This document shows positions 43,009 to 51,871 of a DNA stretch of 58,713 bases, in pieces (position 1 is the first letter of the stretch; every line of letters begins with the position of its first letter). Source of the stretch: an uncultured Muribaculaceae bacterium (lineage in GTDB: Bacteria; Bacteroidota; Bacteroidia; Bacteroidales; Muribaculaceae); NCBI GenBank assembly GCA_910587185.1, contig CAJULY010000017.1, forward strand, positions 1 through 58,713. Direction: 5' to 3'. The position numbers were made by a program, and so were the translations under genes. The notes under the pieces were generated by a model, which made no database searches, was not told the DNA's origin, and worked only from the letters and a program-made list of their open reading frames with translations.

Positions 43009-44436
43009 TCACTCGCCGGCCACCATGCCCCCCGAAGGGTTGATGAGAGCCAGACGGTCAGTGGCGCGCGTCACGGCTGTATATAGCCAGCGGTAAAACT
43101 CCAGCGATTCGTAGGCTTCGGGCGGAACATAACCCACATCGACAAATACATTTTTCCACTGACCGCCCTGAGCCTTATGACATGTCACGGCATAGCCGTA
43201 TTTCACCTGCAGGGCGTTGACATAAGGATCGCTCCGCAGGATTCTCATTCTGGTTCTGACGGGGGTAGATGGAGTGAACAAGTCGGGATCGTTGAGAGCC
43301 GACATGTAAAGAGACTGATACCGCTCCGGCTCAAGCGAGGCGGTGTCGCTCACAAGGGTGTCGAGCAGAATCTTGCAGTCGAAGGAGAGATCGCGGTCGG
43401 GGAGCCTCAGATTGACGTCGGCAAACCTGAATCCGTATTTTTCCTCAGTTCCGTAAATGGCATCGACGATAGCCGTGTCGCCGTTGGCCACAAAATCAAG
43501 GCCCTTGACCCGGGCGCTCCAGAGATAGTTGTTCTTAGCCACGAGGAGCAGTTCTTCGCGGCTCAGTTCCTCTTCGCGGTAAAGGATATTGGCGCGTATG
43601 GCGAGATTGAAACGCGTCGCCTGACGATTGGAACGGGTGACGACGAGGGTTTCCGTGATTCCGTTTTCGGTGAAACTTGCCGAAATCTCATCCTCGAGCT
43701 CCTCACCGCTCACACTGACGACATCGGGGAAGCGGTCGATCACGAGCTCAGGTTCGGGAAGAGGCGTCAGAAGCATGTTTTTCCGCAGTTTTGTCGCGTT
43801 ATAGAGTATTCCGGACCGTCTGCGCTGCCTGACAACCTTTGTCATGACCGCTTTGGTGACCCGCAGGCCGAAACTTTTCAGGACCGCGACGCTCATGGCC
43901 GGGCTTTCACGGCAGCCTACGGGGGGCAACTGTGCAGTGTCACCGAGAAGAATCATCCGGCATCCCTCGCCGGAATAGACGTAATGGATCAGGTCTTCGA
44001 GCAGGTTTCTCGACATCGGATCGCCGCTTCCGTTCCCTATCATCGAGGCCTCGTCAACGATGAAGACGGCTCCTGTCAGAGGATTGTCGGCCACATCGGC
44101 GCTGAAATCATTCATTATTCCTTCAGTGCCGCGGTAGATGCGCCTGTGGATGGTGGAAGCCTGAAAACCGGCGAAACGACCGAATACCTTAGCTGCACGC
44201 CCCGTTGGAGCGAGAAGAACTACGGGCACTTCGGCCTCGCGCAGCGCCCTGACGAGCGCACCGGTCAGCGATGTCTTCCCTGTGCCGGCATATCCGTTGA
44301 GAAGGAACACGGAATATCCCGGCGACACCGGCGAACAAAACCGTGCAAGAGCGGCGATCAGGCTGATCTGCTGATCGGTCGGATCATAGGGAAGGTTAAG
44401 AAAAATACGCTCGGCGAACTCGTTTATATCCATCAC
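43009..44436 (-). CDS. RecD/Dda-like superfamily 1B DNA helicase
   Basis: 475 residues. Walker A GYAGTGKTS (48-56), Walker B FIVDEASMIG, motif III GDTAQLPPV, and the C-terminal UvrD_C_2 motif VTCHKAQGGQW identify a 5'-3' SF1B helicase of the Dda/RecD2-like stand-alone type, probably for DNA repair or replication-fork restart. It lacks the long N-terminal region of full RecD2, and no recB or recC genes are near. Cytoplasmic. Confidence 0.88.
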   Translation of the reverse strand: MMDINEFAERIFLNLPYDPTDQQISLIAALARFCSPVSPGYSVFLLNGYAGTGKTSLTGALVRALREAEVPVVLLAPTGRAAKVFGRFAGFQASTIHRRIYRGTEGIMNDFSADVADNPLTGAVFIVDEASMIGNGSGDPMSRNLLEDLIHYVYSGEGCRMILLGDTAQLPPVGCRESPAMSVAVLKSFGLRVTKAVMTKVVRQRRRSGILYNATKLRKNMLLTPLPEPELVIDRFPDVVSVSGEELEDEISASFTENGITETLVVTRSNRQATRFNLAIRANILYREEELSREELLLVAKNNYLWSARVKGLDFVANGDTAIVDAIYGTEEKYGFRFADVNLRLPDRDLSFDCKILLDTLVSDTASLEPERYQSLYMSALNDPDLFTPSTPVRTRMRILRSDPYVNALQVKYGYAVTCHKAQGGQWKNVFVDVGYVPPEAYESLEFYRWLYTAVTRATDRLALINPSGGMVAGE

Positions 44437-44445
44437 ACGTTTTTT

Positions 44446-45120
44446 CTACCACTCGAACCCTATAGTTGCGCCAAAAGAGCTGAGAGTCACGTCGCTGTAG
44501 GACCGGTACCAGTAATCCTGCGTCATCAGCTGATAGCTGAGACCGATGTTCACGGCCTGCGACCCTGAATCGTTGAGCGGTATTCTCATTCCTATCGAGG
44601 GTTTGAAATAGAAAGTCTGGTCGGAATTAAGGAAACCGTCGCCAATCTCAAGATAATCGTCGCTCAGGAGGAAAGAGGCTCCGAGTCTCAGATCGATAAA
44701 GAAAGAGGTGTCGTTGCGGGGGCCGATATTGAACCTGAAATCGGAATAGAGGGGAAGCATCCAGCCTGTCCGTGAGCGACCTTTGTTGGAATCCCAGTCA
44801 CCGGGATACTGCCAGGGATCATAATTGTCGTTGCGGTTGGTCATGATCGTCTGGACGCCTATCCCGGCGCCCATGTAGAACCAGGGCGTGAACTGGAATC
44901 CCTGGGTCGTGGTCACTTCGATGAAGTCGGCCTGACGCGGCCCGACACCTTTGGTATAGGAGGCATCAAGAAACCCTTTATAGTTCATGCTCCCCGACAA
45001 TGCCGGACTGATAAGCTGAGGGATCTGATTGGCAAGCTCATAATATTGCGCACTCATTGTGCCGGCGCCAATAAAAGCTGTGAGCATCAAAGCCAGAAAA
45101 CGTAATCTTTTCATTTCCAT
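44446..45120 (-). CDS. Outer-membrane beta-barrel-like protein of unknown function
   Basis: 224 residues with a signal peptide (to about residue 24, ...GTMSAQ). It has alternating amphipathic strands (FTPWFYMGAGIGVQTIM, TSFFIDLRLGASFLL, TFYFKPSIGMRIPL, SSFGATIGFEW) and ends in aromatic W, typical of small porin-family/outer-membrane barrels in Bacteroidetes. No specific family assigned. It abuts the lipoprotein gene upstream with no gap, so the two form an operon. Confidence 0.65.
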   Translation of the reverse strand: MEMKRLRFLALMLTAFIGAGTMSAQYYELANQIPQLISPALSGSMNYKGFLDASYTKGVGPRQADFIEVTTTQGFQFTPWFYMGAGIGVQTIMTNRNDNYDPWQYPGDWDSNKGRSRTGWMLPLYSDFRFNIGPRNDTSFFIDLRLGASFLLSDDYLEIGDGFLNSDQTFYFKPSIGMRIPLNDSGSQAVNIGLSYQLMTQDYWYRSYSDVTLSSFGATIGFEW

Positions 45121-45990
45121 TTATTTTTTATTGAGGTTATGAGGTCGTTTTGCGTTCGCGGCCACGCTGTCGGCCACGGCCACAAGACGTTCGAGATCTG
45201 ACGGAGTAAACGAAATGTCGAACGAATCGCTGCGGTCAGAACCGACATATCTGTTACGGTAGCCGAGGCGTGCGCCGGCAATCTCAAGCAGCGACTTGCG
45301 GGTCAAAGAATCGGCGAGCTGATCGCGAAGCGACTGCACGACAGCAGCGTTGACCGAGTCACGGTTTTCTTTCATCAGGAAAAAATCAAGTTTCTCGACA
45401 TCGATCTCCGTTCGGAAGGTGACATACCGGTCAAGCACCGACATGCTCAGCATCGTCACACCGTCCTCCAGCTCGTAGGGACAGAAACGGTTGTCATATA
45501 TGACGCGGTTGTGCACCTTCACCTCGTCGCGCTCTCTGTCAGAAGGGGGCTCGGGAGCCAGAGAACGCATCTCGTCGCGGCTCACGGTAAAGCCGAGCGG
45601 AGCACTCCCCTCACCTGCGGGCAGAGACACACGCAGAGCCACGGGCACCTTCGTGCCGAGCGACAATAACTCGCGGAGAGGCCCGGACGCGGCCATCAGC
45701 CTGACGATGAACAGACGCTGAGGACCGGAGGCAGCCAATGCCGCCGAATCGACGTAATCGCCGTCAGGGTCCATATAGACATAAAGCATCGAATCCCCTC
45801 TTGCCAACACTATGGAATCGACCGATCCGTCAGGACCAAGCGAGACGGGAAAGCGCACCTTTTCCAGCGCCGAGCCAAGCAGACTAAGGGTATCCGAGCT
45901 TTCCTTACTTCCGTCGCCGCCCTTTCCGCAGCCGAAAAAGAAAACCGTCGCCGATATCGCGATTAAGAACAATAACTTCTTCATAAACAA
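45121..45990 (-). CDS. Lipoprotein of unknown function
   Basis: 289 residues with lipobox FFFGC (C21 from the first ATG; a second in-frame ATG two codons later is equally likely). The mature part is rich in charged residues with no recognised motif; DKLVAV-like helices occur near the C-terminus and it ends in basic KRPHNLNKK. Translationally adjacent to the barrel-like protein (zero gap), suggesting that they work together in the outer membrane, by inference only. Confidence 0.55.
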   Translation of the reverse strand: MFMKKLLFLIAISATVFFFGCGKGGDGSKESSDTLSLLGSALEKVRFPVSLGPDGSVDSIVLARGDSMLYVYMDPDGDYVDSAALAASGPQRLFIVRLMAASGPLRELLSLGTKVPVALRVSLPAGEGSAPLGFTVSRDEMRSLAPEPPSDRERDEVKVHNRVIYDNRFCPYELEDGVTMLSMSVLDRYVTFRTEIDVEKLDFFLMKENRDSVNAAVVQSLRDQLADSLTRKSLLEIAGARLGYRNRYVGSDRSDSFDISFTPSDLERLVAVADSVAANAKRPHNLNKK

Positions 45991-46035
45991 AAACCTGCTC
46001 CTTAATTAACAACACAACAGGGTCATGAGATTTAT

Positions 46036-47424
46036 TCAATAGGCGTTTTTTTCGCCTGCAAGAGCGTTGAACACTGTGCGCGCCATGATCTTCAGATCCA
46101 GGAGGAAAGTCCAGTGCTCGATATACCAGACGTCGTGGCGCACACGTTCGCTCATCTGCCACAATTTCTCCGTGCGGCCCCGGAAACCGTTTATCTGCGC
46201 CCATCCGGTAATGCCCGGCTTAATGTAGTGGCGCACCATATATGAATCGATCATCTCGGAATAGAGGCGTGTCTGCGAAAGCATGTGGGGCCGGGGGCCG
46301 ACCACCGACATGTTTCCGAGCCACACGTTGAGAAACTGCGGCAGCTCGTCGAGCGACGTACGCCTCAAGAAATCGCCGGTCCTGGTCTTGCGGGGATCGT
46401 TTTCCGTGGCCTGCGAGATATCAGCCTCATCGTTGACGCGCATTGTACGAAATTTGTAGCAGGTGAAAGCTTTTCCTTTATATCCAGTGCGTTTCTGGGA
46501 GAAAAACACGGGTCCGGGTGAAGTCAGCTTTATCGCTACGGCTATCGGGAGAAAAAGAAGAGGGGAAAACAGGAGGACAGCAGAGGATACAGCCAGATCG
46601 AACGCTCGCTTTATCAGACGGTTATGAAAGCGGCCCAACGGCTGCGGCCTTACCGACATCACAGTCATGGCTCCTATTGAATAGAGATCGAACGCACGGC
46701 TCATCGGCGCGGCTATATGGGGCACCACATAACATTGAATCACGTTATCCTGCGCAGCCTTGAACGTTGCCGAAATATCGTCGTTCCGACTCTCGGGCAA
46801 CGCGCAAAAAACCTCGTCAACACCTTTCTCGGCTATGAAATCTCTGAGCTGGGAGATCAGGCCGTGATATAATCCGTCATCTTCCTCCTGCGCCGCGGTG
46901 CTGTCGAAAAAGCCGAGCACACGGAAACCGTAGCCGGCATCGGAGACAAGTTCGCGATACAGGCGGCGCCCTACCGGATTGTCGCCGGCAATCACCACCT
47001 TAGTATAATTGATGCCTCTTCGCCTGTAGTACTTCACAATTATTCTTGACACCGTCCACCATATAGGGAACATGACGAACATAAGGCCATAGAACAGAAG
47101 AAACGACTGCAGAGGAATGACGATCCTGAGAAAAAACAGGCATGACAGGAACAGAGTGGCATGGAGCACGACGGCCTTCAGAGAACTGCCAAAAACGTGT
47201 TCCATGGCCACAGTGCGGTCCGTCTGGATATTTTTCAGCCAGAGGACCACCGGCATATAAGCCATATTCGCCAAAAGCCACATCAGACGGGGCATTCCCC
47301 CGTCGGATGTGGGTATAATGGTTACGGTCAGCCCCAACGCGGCATTAAGCATGACGAAATCAGCACCGGCAAGTATCCACCGGATATATTTACCGTAGCG
47401 TCTGCGCCGGCTAAGCCCCGTCAT
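46036..47424 (-). CDS. Polyprenyl glycosylphosphotransferase (WcaJ/WbaP-like)
   Basis: 462-residue enzyme that transfers a sugar-1-phosphate from a UDP-sugar to undecaprenyl phosphate, starting exopolysaccharide or capsule repeat assembly. N-terminal membrane helices and a CoA-binding-like domain (KVVIAGDNPVGRRLYRELV) precede the C-terminal bac_transf core: SPGPVFFSQKRTGYKGK, CYKFRTMRVN, FLRRTSLDELPQFLNVWLG, SVVGPRPHM, RHYIKPGITGWAQINGFRG. It lies about 36 kb from the export genes at 4.9-11 kb, with no glycosyltransferase beside it. Confidence 0.93.
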   Translation of the reverse strand: MTGLSRRRRYGKYIRWILAGADFVMLNAALGLTVTIIPTSDGGMPRLMWLLANMAYMPVVLWLKNIQTDRTVAMEHVFGSSLKAVVLHATLFLSCLFFLRIVIPLQSFLLFYGLMFVMFPIWWTVSRIIVKYYRRRGINYTKVVIAGDNPVGRRLYRELVSDAGYGFRVLGFFDSTAAQEEDDGLYHGLISQLRDFIAEKGVDEVFCALPESRNDDISATFKAAQDNVIQCYVVPHIAAPMSRAFDLYSIGAMTVMSVRPQPLGRFHNRLIKRAFDLAVSSAVLLFSPLLFLPIAVAIKLTSPGPVFFSQKRTGYKGKAFTCYKFRTMRVNDEADISQATENDPRKTRTGDFLRRTSLDELPQFLNVWLGNMSVVGPRPHMLSQTRLYSEMIDSYMVRHYIKPGITGWAQINGFRGRTEKLWQMSERVRHDVWYIEHWTFLLDLKIMARTVFNALAGEKNAY

Positions 47425-47436
47425 TTCTCAGGGATT

Positions 47437-49281
47437 TTATGCGAGTTTGCCGTCGATGAGCTGTATTTTTTCTTCCAGTTCTTTCAGCGAATTCTTGAGG
47501 CGCTCGATGTTTCGCTCGATTTCACCGAGCATTGAAGCGCCTGAGCGGGAACGCGCGGACAGGAACGAGAGATTGTTTTCGTATGTGGCAAGTTCCGACT
47601 TGCGGCTTTCATAGGCACGCATCATGCGGTCACGTTCGCGAAGAAGTTTCGCGCGATCCGATGAGATGGCATCGATCGATGACTGGAACGAATCCATTCG
47701 CTGACGCTTTTCGTGAACGTCATATTTGTCAAAGAGCTGACGGACAACCTCACGATAAGTGTCATGGAGCTTGTCTTTCTCCTTGAAAGGCACATGACCG
47801 GTCTCCTGCCAGCGCGCACGCAGCGCGTTGATTTTTTCTATTGCTTCGGCACGGTCAATCGCGGCATCGGGTGCGTTGAGGGCCGTCAGTTCGGCCACGA
47901 TTGATTTCTTGACCTTGAGATTGGCCTGTTCGGTTCGGCGCACGTCGGTGGTTGCATGCTTCTTATTATCGAAGAATGTGTTGCATGCGGTCATGAAACG
48001 CTGCCATATCTGATCGCTGTGTTTTTTGGGAACAGCGCCTATGCTGCGCCATTTTTTCTGAAGTTCGACGAGTTCATCGGAGGTCTTTCTCCACTCTGTG
48101 CTGGCTGCGAGAGCCTCGGCCTGCTCACAGAGTTTTGTCTTGGCTGCAAGATTTTCGGCAAGATTGTTTTTCATTGTCTTGAAAAACTCGCCCTTGGCAG
48201 CGAAGAAAGCGTCGCAAGTGGCACGGAAACGACTGAAAAGCTGATTGTTGGCCTTCCGCGAAGCATATCCGAGAGTTTTCCATTCTTTCTGGGCCTCCAT
48301 AATGGTTTCGGTAGCCTTGTTCCAGGCCGAATATGATGTCAGCGTGTCGGGCGTGATCGCTTCTATTCGCTCGCAGAGGGCGGTTTTTGCTGCCTCATTG
48401 GCTTGTTCGCGCTGTTTGCGCTCCTCGAAGAAAGCCTGATAGCGTTTGTTTATTTCAGCGGAAGCATCCTTGAACTCCTGCCATATTTCCTCACGGATCT
48501 CTTTTGCCACGGGACCCGTTTCGCGCCATTTTTCGTGAAGTTCCTGAAGCCGACGGAAAGCTATGACCACATCCTCTTCGGTGGTAAGCGCCTTGGCCTC
48601 GTCGATAAGCAGCTGTTTTTCCGAGAGATTTTTCTTGAAATCATAGTCACGCAGCTCCTTATTGACTTTCCACTGGTCATAGAAATGCTCAACCGCCTCC
48701 TGGAATGACTTCCAGATCTGGGTGGTGTTCTGCTGGGGAACCTCCCCGATTTCCTTGAACTCAACCTGAAGTTCCTTTGCACGGGGATAATGGCGATTGA
48801 CATTATCGGTGTCATCAGCCATGCTCATCAACTCGCTTATGATGGCGTTCTTGCGTTCGAGATTTCTCAACTGCTCGGCTTCGACGCGTTCGCGATAAAG
48901 CGCTTTTACTTCTTTCACCTTGGCCATGAGGTCCTTGAATTCAGGCTCTTCTGCAACCGGGACAGGATTGAATGCCTCAGGATCGTTACCCGCCGCGATA
49001 AATTCATCGCGCTGCACGGCCATAGACTCATTGACAAGGGAATAGAACTGCTGCTTTAGGCGGCCGATTTCATCAGTCGTGATTATCTCGCCGTCGCTTG
49101 CGGCAAGTTCACGCAGACGATTCATCACATCGTCCATTCTCACAGGCTCTTCCTGTGTTGCGGATGTTTCTTCTAATGTTTCGGACTCCACAGGGGCCAC
49201 GGAAGGCGCCTCGGGAGCAAGGGTCGGGTCAACAACCTGATTTTCAGGAACGCTGACTTTTTCAAGGGATTCCATTGTCAA
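47437..49281 (-). CDS. DUF349-domain coiled-coil protein
   Basis: 614 residues: a low-complexity acidic N-terminus, then about five DUF349 repeats (each with a W...GxVP...WxxF core, such as IWKSFQEAVEHFYDQW, WRETGPVAKEIREEIWQEF, WRSIGAVPKKHSDQIWQRF), and a C-terminal coiled coil (ENNLSFLSARSRSGASML and following). DUF349 proteins are abundant in Bacteroidetes and cytoplasmic; their function is not established. ATGs at codons 1 and 3 are both possible. Separated from the glycosyltransferase by 12 bp and preceded by a near-perfect promoter. Confidence 0.88.
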   Translation of the reverse strand: MTMESLEKVSVPENQVVDPTLAPEAPSVAPVESETLEETSATQEEPVRMDDVMNRLRELAASDGEIITTDEIGRLKQQFYSLVNESMAVQRDEFIAAGNDPEAFNPVPVAEEPEFKDLMAKVKEVKALYRERVEAEQLRNLERKNAIISELMSMADDTDNVNRHYPRAKELQVEFKEIGEVPQQNTTQIWKSFQEAVEHFYDQWKVNKELRDYDFKKNLSEKQLLIDEAKALTTEEDVVIAFRRLQELHEKWRETGPVAKEIREEIWQEFKDASAEINKRYQAFFEERKQREQANEAAKTALCERIEAITPDTLTSYSAWNKATETIMEAQKEWKTLGYASRKANNQLFSRFRATCDAFFAAKGEFFKTMKNNLAENLAAKTKLCEQAEALAASTEWRKTSDELVELQKKWRSIGAVPKKHSDQIWQRFMTACNTFFDNKKHATTDVRRTEQANLKVKKSIVAELTALNAPDAAIDRAEAIEKINALRARWQETGHVPFKEKDKLHDTYREVVRQLFDKYDVHEKRQRMDSFQSSIDAISSDRAKLLRERDRMMRAYESRKSELATYENNLSFLSARSRSGASMLGEIERNIERLKNSLKELEEKIQLIDGKLA

Positions 49282-49349
49282 TAGTATTTAGTGATAATTA
49301 CCGATAATGAGAAGCCTCAGACCGTTTCCGGTCTATGGCTAATCGGTTT

Positions 49350-49380
49350 CAAAAATACGCATAATTTTGTAAATGACAAA
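49350..49380 (-). promoter_or_regulatory. Promoter of the DUF349 gene
   Basis: Minus strand TTTG (49380-49377), 19 bp, TATTTTTG (49357-49350): an exact consensus match, giving a leader of about 65 nt. Confidence 0.7.
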
Positions 49381-49475
49381 CTTCTAACCGATTTTTTACC
49401 CTTTCAGCACTTTTTTCCATGGTTCCCCCAATGGGCCACACAGTCAAAACATGCAATAATTTCAGAAAAAAAGAA

Positions 49476-49499
49476 ATCGGCTGTCTCACGACAGCCGAT
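49476..49499. terminator. Strong hairpin, terminator-like on the minus strand
   Basis: ATCGGCTGTC and GACAGCCGAT form a perfect 10-bp stem with loop TCAC. On the minus strand it is followed by TTCTTTTTTTCTG, so it could end transcripts running leftward. On the plus strand it sits 26 bp before a 24-codon frame starting MKKTQCN. Confidence 0.6.
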
Positions 49500-49525
49500 G
49501 AATCTTTAACCTTAAATCTAATACC

Positions 49526-49600
49526 ATGAAAAAAACACAGTGCAATATAGTAATTATACCTTTAAAACATTATCGACACGGATTGGTTTGGGCCGAATAG
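49526..49600 (+). CDS. Possible 24-residue small ORF behind the hairpin
   Basis: ATG at 49526 opens a frame of 24 codons plus stop (starts MKKTQCNIVIIPLKHY). It is preceded by an A/T-rich, hairpin-led leader ending CTAATACC. No homologue can be asserted; it could be a leader peptide or chance. Confidence 0.25.
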   Translation: MKKTQCNIVIIPLKHYRHGLVWAE

Positions 49601-49642
49601 TTAATTAACATATTTTAACCCGAGTTATTTTACCGCGTTTCG

Positions 49643-49650
49643 TATCTTTG
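49643..49650 (+). promoter_or_regulatory. -7 box of the two-component system
   Basis: TATCTTTG, 60 bp before the preferred response-regulator ATG; a -33 element is not clear. It rules out starts upstream of about 49660. Confidence 0.5.
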
Positions 49651-49710
49651 CGTACCGTTAACCATAGGAAAAAACCGCTTCGCCGCCCCGGCAGAAGCAT
49701 GAAATATAAT

Positions 49711-50412
49711 ATGAACGAAAGAATACTTGTCATTGACGACGAAGAAGCGCTCTGTGAGATCCTCAAATTCAATCTGGAAAAAGCAGGCTACAATGTGGAT
49801 TGCGCCTACAGCGCCGAAGAGGCCCTCGACATGGACCTTACCCAATATCAGCTGATGATTGTCGATATCATGATGGAGACACTCAGCGGCTTCGATTTTG
49901 CCAAACGCGTCAGAAGCAATCCCGAAACAGAATTCACTCCCATCATTTTCTGTTCGGCCCTCAACGGAGAGGACGACACTGTCATGGGGCTCAACATAGG
50001 CGCCGACGACTACATCACCAAGCCGTTTGTCATAGGCGAAGTGCTTGCACGCGTGCGCTCCGTTCTGCGCCGCAGCAACATCACGGCTCAGGCACCTTCA
50101 AGAAAAGAAGCAGAACAGAAATCGGACGTTACGTTCAACGGCCTGCGGATCGACTGCAACGAAAAACTCGGATATCTCGACGGCAACCAGCTGAATCTGA
50201 CACGCACGGAATATGACATACTTCTGTTTTTCCTCACCCACCGCAACCGCATCTATTCGCGCGAGGAACTGATCGAAAAGATCTGGGACAGAAATGTAGT
50301 GGTCACAATACGCACAATCGACACCAACATAGCCCGGCTAAGAAAGAAAATAGGCGAATACGGAAACAATATCGTCACAAGACTCGGTTTCGGCTATGGG
50401 TTTAAAGAATAA
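49711..50412 (+). CDS. OmpR/PhoB-family response regulator
   Basis: 233 residues from MNERILVIDDEE (an ATG at 49699 would add four residues). Receiver domain with acidic pair D9-D10, phospho-acceptor D52 in IVDIMM and K104 in ITKPF, then a winged-helix DNA-binding domain (LTRTEYDILLFFLTHRNRIYSREEL, IRTIDTNIARLRKKIG). It acts with the histidine kinase whose gene overlaps it by 17 bp. The target genes cannot be read from sequence. Confidence 0.94.
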   Translation: MNERILVIDDEEALCEILKFNLEKAGYNVDCAYSAEEALDMDLTQYQLMIVDIMMETLSGFDFAKRVRSNPETEFTPIIFCSALNGEDDTVMGLNIGADDYITKPFVIGEVLARVRSVLRRSNITAQAPSRKEAEQKSDVTFNGLRIDCNEKLGYLDGNQLNLTRTEYDILLFFLTHRNRIYSREELIEKIWDRNVVVTIRTIDTNIARLRKKIGEYGNNIVTRLGFGYGFKE

Positions 50413-51835
50413 AAACAGCATCCGCTGGCGAATCTTTCTGCCGATAGTCCTCGCCATGTGGGTTATTATCGGTATTCTGATCGTGTTTCAGTATCAACAC
50501 GAGACTGAATACCGCAAAAGCTACATCAAACAGCAGCTGAACTTCATCAACTCGCGCATCATTGCGGCCTACGAGCAGAACGATGACATAAAACCTTTTC
50601 TTAACTTCATCAGCAATTATCTCGACAACTCGGTCTTCGATCAGCTCAAAATCAGCGCCTACGATGCAAACGACCAGCTGCTCTACGCCATAGGGCGCCC
50701 TTTCAAAACTCCGGGAGAGGCTACGGACGCAATCTCCGATGCCAACGGCTACATCAGGACAAATGCCGAAAACAAGGTATATTTCTACAAGGTCACCAAG
50801 AGCGACGACGGAAACCTGATCATACACACGGCCATGCCGTGGACCGCCTCGATCTCCGACGCCTTGCGGGTCGATAACACGCTTCTGCTGACAATTTTCA
50901 TATTTGCGTTAGTTGCCGTCACGATTCTGGCTTATTTCTCGACAAGCTTTATCGTGAACAACATCAAGATTTTGCGCGAATTCGCACGCAACGCAAACAA
51001 TCCCGACTTCAAGATTGACGAGAGTCGCCTCGGCCACGACGAACTGGGTGACATATCCCGCGACATCCTGAAACTCTATCAGGGCCGAGTGGAAGCCAAC
51101 AAACGCAGCGAGCGCGAACACGCCGTGGCCATCCACGCCATCGAGGAAAAAGGACGCATGCAGCACCAGCTCACCAACAACATAAACCATGAGCTGAAAA
51201 CCCCGGTCGGAGTGATACGCGGCTACCTCGAGACGGTTCTCACGTCGGAAGAGATGGACCAGGAGACGCAGCGGTATTTCCTTCAGCGCGCTCTTGACAA
51301 CGTGGAGCGCCTCTGCACGCTTCTCAACGATGTATCGACCATGACACGCCTCGAGAACGGCTCGGGGAAAATAAGCTTTACGGAGATCAACATGCACGAC
51401 CTCGTCTATACGATCCACAACGATCTGAATCAGGCCGGCGCGCTCAACAATATGGAGTTCGACCTCAGCATGCCGCTGGAATGCACCGTCTATGCCAACG
51501 CCAACCTGCTGACGAGCGCCATATCCAATCTTTTCAAAAACGCCGCCATACATTCGCGAGGCACCCGCATCGGCATGTCGCTCGTGTCCGAATCTGAAAA
51601 GTTCTACACCTTCTCTTTCTGGGACAACGGCCAGGGTGTCAGCGAGGAACACATTCCTCATCTTTTCGAGCGGTTCTACCGCGTCGATGCCGGACGTTCG
51701 CGTAAATCAGGTGGAACGGGTCTCGGACTTCCGATCGTCAAAAACACCATCGATTCGCTCGGAGGCGCCATCTCTGTCTATAACCGCAGCAAAGGCGGTC
51801 TGGAATTCCTCTTCACCCTGAAGAAAGCCAACTGA
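50396..51835 (+). CDS. Membrane sensor histidine kinase
   Basis: 479 residues: membrane helix at about 12-30, a periplasmic sensor of some 130 residues, a second helix at about 160-185, a HAMP-like linker, a HisKA dimerisation domain with phospho-acceptor H265 in NHELKTPVG, and a HATPase domain with N box SNLFKNAAIHS, G1 WDNGQGV and G2 GGTGLGLPIVK. Complete kinase; the sensed signal is unknown. Translationally overlapping with the response regulator; the TlpA-like gene follows after 36 bp and may be co-transcribed. Confidence 0.94.
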   Translation: MGLKNKNSIRWRIFLPIVLAMWVIIGILIVFQYQHETEYRKSYIKQQLNFINSRIIAAYEQNDDIKPFLNFISNYLDNSVFDQLKISAYDANDQLLYAIGRPFKTPGEATDAISDANGYIRTNAENKVYFYKVTKSDDGNLIIHTAMPWTASISDALRVDNTLLLTIFIFALVAVTILAYFSTSFIVNNIKILREFARNANNPDFKIDESRLGHDELGDISRDILKLYQGRVEANKRSEREHAVAIHAIEEKGRMQHQLTNNINHELKTPVGVIRGYLETVLTSEEMDQETQRYFLQRALDNVERLCTLLNDVSTMTRLENGSGKISFTEINMHDLVYTIHNDLNQAGALNNMEFDLSMPLECTVYANANLLTSAISNLFKNAAIHSRGTRIGMSLVSESEKFYTFSFWDNGQGVSEEHIPHLFERFYRVDAGRSRKSGGTGLGLPIVKNTIDSLGGAISVYNRSKGGLEFLFTLKKAN

Positions 51836-51871
51836 ACTTCCATTCATTAAATAATTACAACATCTCAGGTC

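Noticed and set aside
43177..44568. 463-codon plus-strand frame opposite the RecD-like helicase
   Set aside because: Antisense shadow; the minus strand carries Walker A/B and UvrD_C_2 motifs.
45491..46009. Plus-strand frames opposite the lipoprotein gene
   Set aside because: Antisense to an intact signal-bearing frame; no supporting features.
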